Below, one piece after another: positions 7,501-11,749 of a stretch of 11,749 nt of DNA. How positions within the stretch are numbered: position 1 is the first letter of the stretch; the number at the start of each line of letters is the position of its first letter. The DNA is taken from the NCBI GenBank assembly GCA_964453435.1, contig CAYVQZ010000094.1:1-11749 (forward strand), read 5' to 3'. Under the pieces are notes generated by a model. That model did not search any database. It worked only from the letters and a program-made list of their open reading frames with translations, and was not told where the DNA came from. The position numbers were made by a program, and so were the translations under genes. The DNA is from CAYVQZ01 sp964453435 (GTDB taxonomy: Bacteria > Abyssobacteria > SURF-5).

Positions 7501-7733
7501 ATCCGTACTTCTTCATTGACACAAATGGCAATGGAGTCGTCGATCCCGGGGAAAACATCTTCCCGAATCAGTATAACGCCTGGAATGCGCCGCTGCTGAA
7601 GGCGGCTCATAATTACCAGCACTCTCAGAAAGAGACGGGCAGTTGGGCGCACAACACAGACTACATCGCCCAGTTGTTGATAGACTCGATAGAGGACCTG
7701 GGCGGCGACGTGAGCGGATATAACCGCCCGTAA
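4593..7733 (+). CDS. 15-haem cytochrome lipoprotein of three tandem pentahaem/EF-hand modules
   Basis: The protein is 1046 aa. Lipoprotein signal: MVPRKR, then hydrophobic LLLVFFIISL and lipobox LHA|C25, followed by eight glycines (27-34) as a flexible tether. Three homologous modules (about 50-388, 389-719, 720-1046) each hold five CXXCH motifs. The first cysteines are at 73, 112, 143, 218, 234; 414, 443, 480, 555, 571; and 742, 774, 816, 882, 903. Each module also has a textbook EF-hand loop, DTNGNGxVDPGE (309-320, 647-658, 976-987), and a DYDGDG-like acidic loop. Six extra histidines recur in all modules, for example H60/H401/H731 (AFxHWD) and H181/H518/H844 (NxHY), enough for bis-His ligation of all 15 haems. 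A lone cysteine in DPGCxxHN (C350, C688) is lost in module 3. Likely an outer-membrane-anchored, calcium-stabilised haem wire working with the upstream barrel/13-haem pair. A strong terminator follows the stop. Confidence 0.92.
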   Translation: MVPRKRLSLPFGLLLVFFIISLHACSGGGGGGGGVTGETPPFEGFEDSAHADATAEAFNHWDADVPPEVPTTCAKCHNTAGFLDFLGVDGSAERQVDFPVAIDPDADNSLDCDVCHNDRTFTWDTVVFPSGVEISVPGRWSLCYECHQGRTWTGTVDEEIADAAPPDDDTVDTDLSFQNIHYFAAAATRWGGQVMGGYQYVGQVYDIRFAHVEGTDVCTSCHNPHTLEIFLDECSRCHTNVQSEADLANIRMLGSVRDYDGDGDTNEGITFELATLREKILQAIQAYGNEVSGTPIVYDENTYPYFFIDTNGNGVVDPGENTFSNGYNAWTARLLRAAYNLQYSLKDPGCAVHNAKYVIQLLYDSITDLNSVLTPGNQVDMTNAVRVDAGHFDGSAEAFRHWDADDPPVVPASCSRCHSAEGLPLFVSTGTTTAQPLPNGFQCSNCHPAIPNFAVQLTVPDVTFPSGAVIDSGNNTTNLCMTCHQGRESKLDVDEAIANAAPPDEDTVDTDLSFLNIHYFAAGATRYGTEAMGGYEYDGKRYDGFFPHVTDFNDCSSCHTVHGQDVRIGECGQCHAGVTTLADLVNIRMPGSTEDYNGNGNVTEGITFEIDGLRDLLLPAMQAYATAHPVADDIVYDENTYPYFFIDTNGNGIVDPGENIFPNGYKTWTARLLKAAYNLQYSLKDPGCSAHNAKYVIELLYDSIEDVGGDVSGLTRNDFGHFDATSEAFRHWDEDGAVPGTCARCHASPAGFDAYLATFTDPTDSFPVTYGLTCETCHTGEDFAGGAPRKFVSQVVFPSGVAIQNNPLDPDGSFLCMTCHQGREAKATIDEAIAEGDLSFKNVHYLGAGATLYGSAAVVGYQYDGKTYNGKFDHFTPTAARCFFCHEVTEERHKFLPRLQDSCKLCHSETVGDDIETIRLNRLTDYDGDGNNTEKLKDEIQTLAADLLLEIQAHANTVVGVPIVYDPDAYPYFFIDTNGNGVVDPGENIFPNQYNAWNAPLLKAAHNYQHSQKETGSWAHNTDYIAQLLIDSIEDLGGDVSGYNRP
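4740..5756 (+). repeat. Pentahaem module 1 of the 15-haem protein
   Basis: Residues 50-388. Five CXXCH motifs, signature blocks EAFNHWD, HQGR, NIHYFAA, an EF-hand loop at 309-320, and the closing block KDPGCxxHNAKYVI. It is the longest of the three modules, with an extra linker (about 368-388) before module 2. Confidence 0.85.
5757..6749 (+). repeat. Pentahaem module 2 of the 15-haem protein
   Basis: Residues 389-719. Same block order as module 1 and closest to it. The two share APPDxDTVDTDLSF, YDENTYPYFFIDTNGNG and YNLQYSLKDPGC. Third-codon positions have diverged widely, so the duplication is old and kept at protein level. Confidence 0.85.
6750..7730 (+). repeat. Pentahaem module 3 of the 15-haem protein
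   Basis: Residues 720-1046. The most divergent module: it lacks the roughly 10-residue APPDxDTVDT insert between the third haem motif and the NVHYL block, and it has GSWAHN in place of GCxxHN. All five CXXCH motifs, the EF-hand loop and the conserved histidines remain. It ends at the protein C-terminus, DLGGDVSGYNRP, matching the end of module 2 (DVGGDVSG). Confidence 0.85.
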
Positions 7734-7749
7734 GGAAACAAGCGTCAAG

Positions 7750-7786
7750 AAGGCCGGACTTTATTCAACTGTCCGGCCTTTTTTTT
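7750..7786 (+). terminator. Strong Rho-independent terminator of the cytochrome block
   Basis: AAGGCCGGAC (7750-7759) pairs perfectly with GTCCGGCCTT (7771-7780) around an 11-nt loop, followed by TTTTTT (7781-7786). It begins 16 nt after the stop of the 15-haem gene. There is no T-run on the other side, so it acts on the plus strand only. Confidence 0.95.
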
Positions 7787-7798
7787 GTGGCTGGACAA

Positions 7799-7948
7799 CT
7801 ATGATTGGCCCGGTTCGACATAGCTCAACATCTCTCTCAGAATCCGGCGGGCCAGCGCGGGGTCGTCACGGTCCGGACAGTGTTGTCCTTCGGGAATATG
7901 GAGGTATCGGCCACTCTTTATCGCAAAGTGTATATTCTGCTCGAACAT
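7799..7948 (-). pseudogene. Orphan C-terminal fragment resembling an alpha/beta hydrolase (49 codons)
   Basis: On the minus strand, ATG (7948-7946) to TAG (7801-7799) encodes 49 residues with the pattern SGRYLHIPEGQHCPDRDDP followed by an amphipathic ALARRILREML helix. This matches the end of many alpha/beta hydrolases: last beta strand, catalytic His in G-x-H-C-P, then the final helix starting at D-P. There is no Shine-Dalgarno, an in-frame TGA lies two codons upstream, and no nucleophile-elbow portion was found in any frame up to 8264. It is best read as the remnant of a truncated hydrolase gene. A small intact ORF or chance similarity cannot be excluded. Confidence 0.45.
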
Positions 7949-8264
7949 CAATCAACGGGGTGTACCCAATTACCGAATGCGGTGTTTTCAATTGCGGAGA
8001 CATTCATTTATGGGCCGAAGGCCACGCTCCGCGTGATTCCGTGCCCATCGGAATTGATCGCTGAGCGAAGCGAGACCTCGCGTACGTTGCGGGATAGATT
8101 GACAGACTGCGTGCTTGTCTGACAAGCGATCCAAGTGTGCGAATAAATTCGCGCCAACGAGCAGAGACTTTACTGCCTCGAAAATTCGACTTCTTCCTCG
8201 TTACTGGCCGGCCCGAACGGTTATAAAGAACTGCGTCATATTTTTGGCTGCTTTGACCTCTCAA
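7949..8264. other. Gene-poor stretch between convergent transcription units
   Basis: No convincing gene is seen. Several short frames on both strands lack starts with Shine-Dalgarno and show no recognisable composition. It contains small inverted repeats, including the GCTTGTC palindrome at 8113-8127 and a GCGAAGCGAGACCTCGCG cluster (8065-8082). No clear terminator is visible for the minus-strand hydrolase gene that ends at 8265. Confidence 0.4.
8113..8127. repeat. 7-bp inverted repeat with single-base centre
   Basis: GCTTGTC (8113-8119), T, GACAAGC (8121-8127). The form is operator-like, but it lies downstream of both flanking genes and no nearby start exists. It could also fold as a 5-bp hairpin with a 5-nt loop. 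Function unknown. Confidence 0.3.
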
Positions 8265-10202
8265 TCATTTGCGGCCTCGTTCGATAACCGGCAATTCGAT
8301 GTATGAAGCATGCGCCTTGTTGCGCAGAACGGTTATTGTCGGGACTCCTTCTTCGGGAATACGCGCGAATGTATCTTTGTCGTGTCCGGCAAGCGCGACC
8401 CGTATTCGGTGTCCTTTCTTTATAAGCGCGGAAACCGGATGGAGCCCAAAGCTGATCTCCGCAATTTCGCCGGGCGCAAGCGGCATGCCGTCTTTTCTCC
8501 TGAATGAATGATAGGGGACAAACATCGAGTACGGCGGCGGCTCGGAAGATATTTTCCGATGCAGCGCGCGAAATTGACCCTCAATTATGTATGTTACATT
8601 TCCTTTCTCATCGACGTCCTCGAGGTATACGAAAAACGCGCCGTCATCATGCGTGGACTTCACATACAAGGTGACAATCGGGTATCCCGTGACCTCGATA
8701 TCTTCCGTGAGCGGTTCGCTCGTGTATGTGAGCAGGCGGCGGCCTTGTTCCGCGCGATTCGGATACACGACGTCGCTGCCGTCCATCTGCGTGTGCCACC
8801 GGTTTGTAGCGCCGCTCGTGGCCTCGAAATCGACAACGTACGTGTCCGCTCCGGATTCGTCCGCGGGCAGACTTCGCGACAGTGCGCTGTTCTCACCAAA
8901 ATACCATCGCTGTGTCGTGCTCCCGTCGGGAGGCCAAACGTCCGTCGTTTTCCATGTATCCTCGCCGACTGTGTAATAGGTCAAAATCCTCTCGTCCATC
9001 ACTCCGTTTTCGATGTCGTTCAGGTGGTAATCGAAGAAACGGAGACACTCGAGCCACTGGCCGTGCCTGCTCGGTTCGAGCGGGGCGTTGGCGGCCGCAT
9101 ACGGATTGCTGTCGTTCCGCGCTCCGTGACTCCACGGCCCGATGACCGCCCGTTGCGGGTTCTCATAATTGACGAACCTTCGTATCACGGCGTCTCCCTG
9201 GGCGGCGTCGAACCAGCTTCCCCAGCTAAACACGGCGACACCCGAACGCTCGATTGCTTCTCTGTAGTTGTGCGGGCTGAACACGTCGATGTTCTGGCCG
9301 TCTTCGAGTGGCGTGTCGTCCCGGTACACGGTCGCTTCTGCCAGCGCGCGCAAATCGCCGTTGCCCCTGTGTTCCTCGACCGCCGCTTTCAGCATGCTGC
9401 GGTCTCTGTCGGCGTCGGCCGGTTTGACGCCTCTCACGGCCAATCGCCCGAACAAGCCGGCGTCCTCCGGAACAATGTTGCTGTCCAGAAGGTTGTTGAA
9501 GTATGGCCAGACCGTGAGCATCCATTCATTCGGGACGCCGCCGGGGAAGGCGATGTCTCTGTATATATCGTGGTCGGCGAATTGAGGGACAATGGCTTTC
9601 ACAGCGGGGTTGTTCGGGACCGCCGCAAATTCGGCGGACGTGCCTCCATAGGAAATGCCGATTGTGCCCACTTTCCCATTCGACCACGATTGCGCCACGA
9701 TCCAATCGACGATGTCGCCGCTGTCCGCGACTTCCTCATGGGACCACGGGTACGGGCGTGTGCCGAACGATGCGCCGGTGCCGCGAACATCCGCGTACAC
9801 GAGCGCATAGCCGTTGCCGGTGAAAAAGCGCTCGAACTCGTCGGGTCCCTGGAACCAGCTGAAGGGGGGACGGTATTCGACCGCCCTCCAGTACCGGGTC
9901 TGTTTCAGGATGGCCGGAATTCTGACATCGGGCGGAAGGTTCGCGGGCAGCATCAGGTCGATAGCGATTTTCACTCCATCGCGCATCGGTATGTACAGCG
10001 CCTGTGTGGTAAGACCCTCGTACTGAGGGCCGGAATAGCCCTCATATTTTCCGAATATGACATCTTCCGCATGCTCGGCTCTCGGGACGGCGCCCGAAGT
10101 CGAGCAGCCCCACACCGCAAGAGAGACTATCAGGCAAACAAACAGAAAGGGCAGAATCCTGGTTCCGCGTGTGATTGCTGGTTCCCGCTTGTAGGATGAC
10201 AT
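8265..10202 (-). CDS. Lipoprotein CocE/NonD-family serine hydrolase (X-Pro dipeptidyl-peptidase S15 fold)
   Basis: The protein is 645 aa. Start ATG 10202-10200 is chosen because GAGGAG (10210-10215) lies 7 nt upstream; in-frame ATGs further out are too close to or beyond that site. The N-terminus has a hydrophobic segment (LPFLFVCLIVSLAV) and a likely lipobox VWG|C33. The S15 alpha/beta-hydrolase domain (about 65-385) starts at MRDGVKIAIDLMLP and carries the nucleophile elbow GISYGG (Ser184), GSWFD (Asp332) and GPWSHG (His359), matching the Ser-Asp-His triad of cocaine esterase and Xaa-Pro peptidase. Residues about 386-640 form the jelly-roll PepX_C domain (TSEPLTEDIEVTGYP, GHRIRVALAG). Family members cleave esters, amides or beta-lactam amides. 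The substrate cannot be predicted. It sits 49 nt after the aminotransferase, probably co-transcribed. Confidence 0.93.
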   Translation of the reverse strand: MSSYKREPAITRGTRILPFLFVCLIVSLAVWGCSTSGAVPRAEHAEDVIFGKYEGYSGPQYEGLTTQALYIPMRDGVKIAIDLMLPANLPPDVRIPAILKQTRYWRAVEYRPPFSWFQGPDEFERFFTGNGYALVYADVRGTGASFGTRPYPWSHEEVADSGDIVDWIVAQSWSNGKVGTIGISYGGTSAEFAAVPNNPAVKAIVPQFADHDIYRDIAFPGGVPNEWMLTVWPYFNNLLDSNIVPEDAGLFGRLAVRGVKPADADRDRSMLKAAVEEHRGNGDLRALAEATVYRDDTPLEDGQNIDVFSPHNYREAIERSGVAVFSWGSWFDAAQGDAVIRRFVNYENPQRAVIGPWSHGARNDSNPYAAANAPLEPSRHGQWLECLRFFDYHLNDIENGVMDERILTYYTVGEDTWKTTDVWPPDGSTTQRWYFGENSALSRSLPADESGADTYVVDFEATSGATNRWHTQMDGSDVVYPNRAEQGRRLLTYTSEPLTEDIEVTGYPIVTLYVKSTHDDGAFFVYLEDVDEKGNVTYIIEGQFRALHRKISSEPPPYSMFVPYHSFRRKDGMPLAPGEIAEISFGLHPVSALIKKGHRIRVALAGHDKDTFARIPEEGVPTITVLRNKAHASYIELPVIERGRK

Positions 10203-10209
10203 GCGCATT

Positions 10210-10215
10210 CTCCTC
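10210..10215 (-). promoter_or_regulatory. Ribosome binding site deciding the hydrolase start
   Basis: GAGGAG on the minus strand lies 7 nt before ATG 10202-10200. An in-frame ATG at 10208-10206 would leave only 1 nt of spacing, and the outermost in-frame ATG (10235) lies upstream of the site. Confidence 0.75.
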
Positions 10216-10251
10216 ATCAGACCTTGCGTACGCAAACCGTGCCGGACAGTG

Positions 10252-11631
10252 CTATTGCCTGAGCAAATGAGGATAATCAGCCTCGATGACCGGCTTCACC
10301 TCTTTCAGGGTTTCCGTGAGCGCGTCCACTGCCTGGTCGACCTCGTTTTCCGTCATTGGGGTGGAAATGCAGTACATCTGGCGGCCTGCGGCGAAAATGC
10401 CATGGCGCAGCATCGTCAAGTGTATGAGCATGGGAACCGGACCAGCCTCGAAGAGGCCCATCACGGCGTCGCGTCCGTTCTGCGGGGGAGCGCTCGCAAA
10501 ATGCAGGTTCAGCAGCGACCCCAGGCCGACCGCGTGACCTCGAATGCCGACCTCTTCAAGCGCCGTGTTGAAGCCGCTTCTCAACCTGTCTCCCAGCTTG
10601 TTTATCCTGTCGTATACCTCCGGCTTGAGCTCGTTTACGGCCACGATGCCCGCCGCCATCGTCAGGGGATTCCCGTTGAACGTCGCCGAGTGCATCAAAG
10701 CGCCGGGTGCCTCGGGATTGAACATCTCCATGATGTCTCTGCGACCGCCAAACGCGCCCACGGGCAGGCCGCCTCCGATAATCTTCCCCATGGCGGTCAG
10801 GTCGGGGTAGACGCCAAACATTTCCTGGGCGCCGCCGCGAGCGAGTCTCAATGTGATAACCTCGTCGAATATCAAGAGGATATCGTTTTCTTTCGTTATG
10901 CGACGCATTTCCTCCAGGAACCCCGGCTGCGGCGCAATCATTCCCATCGACCCGAGCAACGGCTCCATGATAAGCGCGGCAATGGTGTCCTTGTGTTTCT
11001 TGACGATTTTTTCCGTGATTTCGGGCGCATTGAACGGAGTCACGGTTATGTCGTCGACGGCGCTCGAGGCGATTCCCCTGTCAAGTGGAAGCGTTATGGG
11101 CTCTTCGATGGGGCCGGCTTCGGTGGGGATGGGAATGAGGCTCATCTCGCCCATGTCGTGGTTGCCGTGATAGCCGCCCTCCATTTTTATGATTCTCTGT
11201 TTGCCGGTAAACGCGCGCGCCGCGCGCACCGCCATCATTGTCGCCTCGCTTCCGCCGCTGCAGAATCGGAGTTCCTCAACCGAGGGCACTCGCTCGCAGA
11301 CCATTTCGGCCAGTTGCATCTGGTTTTCCGTGGGAGCCGCGTACGCCGTTCCGAGCTTGACCTGCTCGGTCACCGCTTCGACAATCTTCGGATGGGCGTG
11401 CCCGTGAATCATCGATGTGTAGTTGTTCACGAAGTCGATGTACTCGTGCCCGTCGGCGTCGTAGACGCGGCAACCGTTTCCCCGTGTCATGTACGCCGGG
11501 TACGGCTTGTAATACGCGGCGCTTCGCGTGTCGCCGCCGGGCAAATACTTCTTGGCTTTCTCGGTCAGCTCACGCGACTTCTTTGTCCAGTCGAAATACG
11601 CCTGTTGGATAGACTCGATGGTTGCGCTCAT
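10252..11631 (-). CDS. Class III PLP-dependent aminotransferase, HemL-like but probably not glutamate-1-semialdehyde aminomutase
   Basis: The protein is 459 aa. ATG 11631-11629 has GGAGGA (11639-11644) 7 nt upstream. The fold type I class III signature is complete: phosphate/PLP-binding SGGSEA (125-130), stacking-region YHG (154-156), FDEV with Asp256 contacting the pyridine nitrogen, and Schiff-base Lys283 in MGKIIGGGLPVGAFGG. The GxxxDLTxMGKIIGGG context places it next to glutamate-1-semialdehyde 2,1-aminomutases. However, true HemL usually has NSGTEA and a VMTGFR-type stretch after FDE, whereas here these read CSGGSEA and VITLRL. The protein is also longer than the usual roughly 430 residues, with an N-terminal extension. 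It is better annotated as an aspartate-aminotransferase-family/HemL-like enzyme of unknown amino substrate. It is cytoplasmic, with no signal peptide, and is followed after 49 nt by the lipoprotein hydrolase on the same strand. Confidence 0.9.
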   Translation of the reverse strand: MSATIESIQQAYFDWTKKSRELTEKAKKYLPGGDTRSAAYYKPYPAYMTRGNGCRVYDADGHEYIDFVNNYTSMIHGHAHPKIVEAVTEQVKLGTAYAAPTENQMQLAEMVCERVPSVEELRFCSGGSEATMMAVRAARAFTGKQRIIKMEGGYHGNHDMGEMSLIPIPTEAGPIEEPITLPLDRGIASSAVDDITVTPFNAPEITEKIVKKHKDTIAALIMEPLLGSMGMIAPQPGFLEEMRRITKENDILLIFDEVITLRLARGGAQEMFGVYPDLTAMGKIIGGGLPVGAFGGRRDIMEMFNPEAPGALMHSATFNGNPLTMAAGIVAVNELKPEVYDRINKLGDRLRSGFNTALEEVGIRGHAVGLGSLLNLHFASAPPQNGRDAVMGLFEAGPVPMLIHLTMLRHGIFAAGRQMYCISTPMTENEVDQAVDALTETLKEVKPVIEADYPHLLRQ

Positions 11632-11749
11632 TAGTTATTCCTCCATGATTACTTCAGCAAAAGAATTGGATTACTGACACCGTTAGTGTATCCGATAATT
11701 CGCCGAGGCGTGCTTCGAGGACAGGAGTCCGTCGCACGATTGCCCGGCG
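11632..11749 (-). other. Upstream region of the aminotransferase/hydrolase pair
   Basis: The 118 nt before the aminotransferase start contain its Shine-Dalgarno and a short inverted pair ACAC/GTGT (near 11673-11689). No convincing -35/-10 pair was found and no gene is supported. The promoter may be weak or lie beyond the window edge. Confidence 0.4.

Noticed and set aside
7801..8264. Several 80-105 codon frames on both strands in the convergent gap
   Set aside because: No starts with ribosome binding sites and no recognisable sequence. Only the minus-strand 7799-7948 frame shows a protein-like pattern.
8508..10199. Long plus-strand open frame (563 codons) opposite the S15 hydrolase gene
   Set aside because: It is antisense to a gene with a complete catalytic triad and lipoprotein signal. 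Its translation has no recognisable domain, and codon bias of the real gene explains the absence of stops.
10252..11631. Calling the aminotransferase hemL
   Set aside because: The family core fits, but HemL-typical residues around the NSGTEA and post-FDE positions differ, and no other tetrapyrrole gene is nearby.
10201..11634. Long plus-strand open frame (477 codons) opposite the aminotransferase
   Set aside because: It mirrors the aminotransferase almost end to end, has no recognisable motif or Shine-Dalgarno, and is a shadow of a clearly conserved PLP enzyme.
1..11749. CRISPR array, insertion sequence, integrase, tRNA or rRNA
   Set aside because: No regularly spaced direct repeats, transposase motifs, terminal inverted repeats or tRNA/rRNA signatures were seen. 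The only long repeats are the coding modules of the 15-haem gene.

Overview
The window looks like an accessory region for extracellular or outer-membrane electron transfer from a Gram-negative (diderm), probably uncultured, anaerobically respiring bacterium. The evidence is direct: an outer-membrane beta-barrel, two cytochrome lipoproteins carrying 13 and 15 CXXCH haem motifs, and a secreted dihaem protein with MopE-like metal-binding repeats. This mix is typical of metal-reducing Desulfuromonadia/Geobacter-like bacteria and of several candidate phyla. The sequence alone does not fix the taxon.

Layout. Positions 1-883 (minus) hold the 5' part of the secreted dihaem/MopE-repeat protein, cut by the window edge. 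A stretch of about 1 kb without an evident large gene (884-1875) follows. It is not empty: it carries a perfect consensus sigma-70 promoter (1408-1436) whose predicted start site falls on the first base of a roughly 165-nt foldable RNA ending in a T-run. It also carries a second promoter-plus-hairpin unit (1111-1229), a promoter candidate nearer the operon (1699-1727) and a 33-codon leader ORF with a good Shine-Dalgarno. Positions 1876-3300 (+) encode the beta-barrel and 3317-4276 (+), 16 nt later, the 13-haem lipoprotein. After a 316-nt gap, 4593-7733 (+) encodes a 15-haem lipoprotein made of three tandem pentahaem/EF-hand modules, closed by a strong intrinsic terminator (7750-7786).

Convergent to this block is a minus-strand pair: a class III (HemL-like) aminotransferase (10252-11631) followed 49 nt later by a lipoprotein CocE/NonD-type serine hydrolase (8265-10202). 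The gap between the two blocks (7787-8264) contains a minus-strand 49-codon frame that looks like the orphaned C-terminus of an alpha/beta hydrolase.

How the genes could work together (inference): barrel plus 13-haem lipoprotein would form a porin-cytochrome conduit through the outer membrane. The 15-haem lipoprotein would extend the haem wire at the surface or on the periplasmic face, and the dihaem/MopE protein would be a secreted accessory. The 13-haem protein has enough extra histidines, and the 15-haem protein has six repeat-conserved ones per five-haem module, for bis-His ligation throughout. The aminotransferase/hydrolase pair has no visible link to electron transfer. The most promising undescribed element is the structured RNA between the divergent cytochrome genes.
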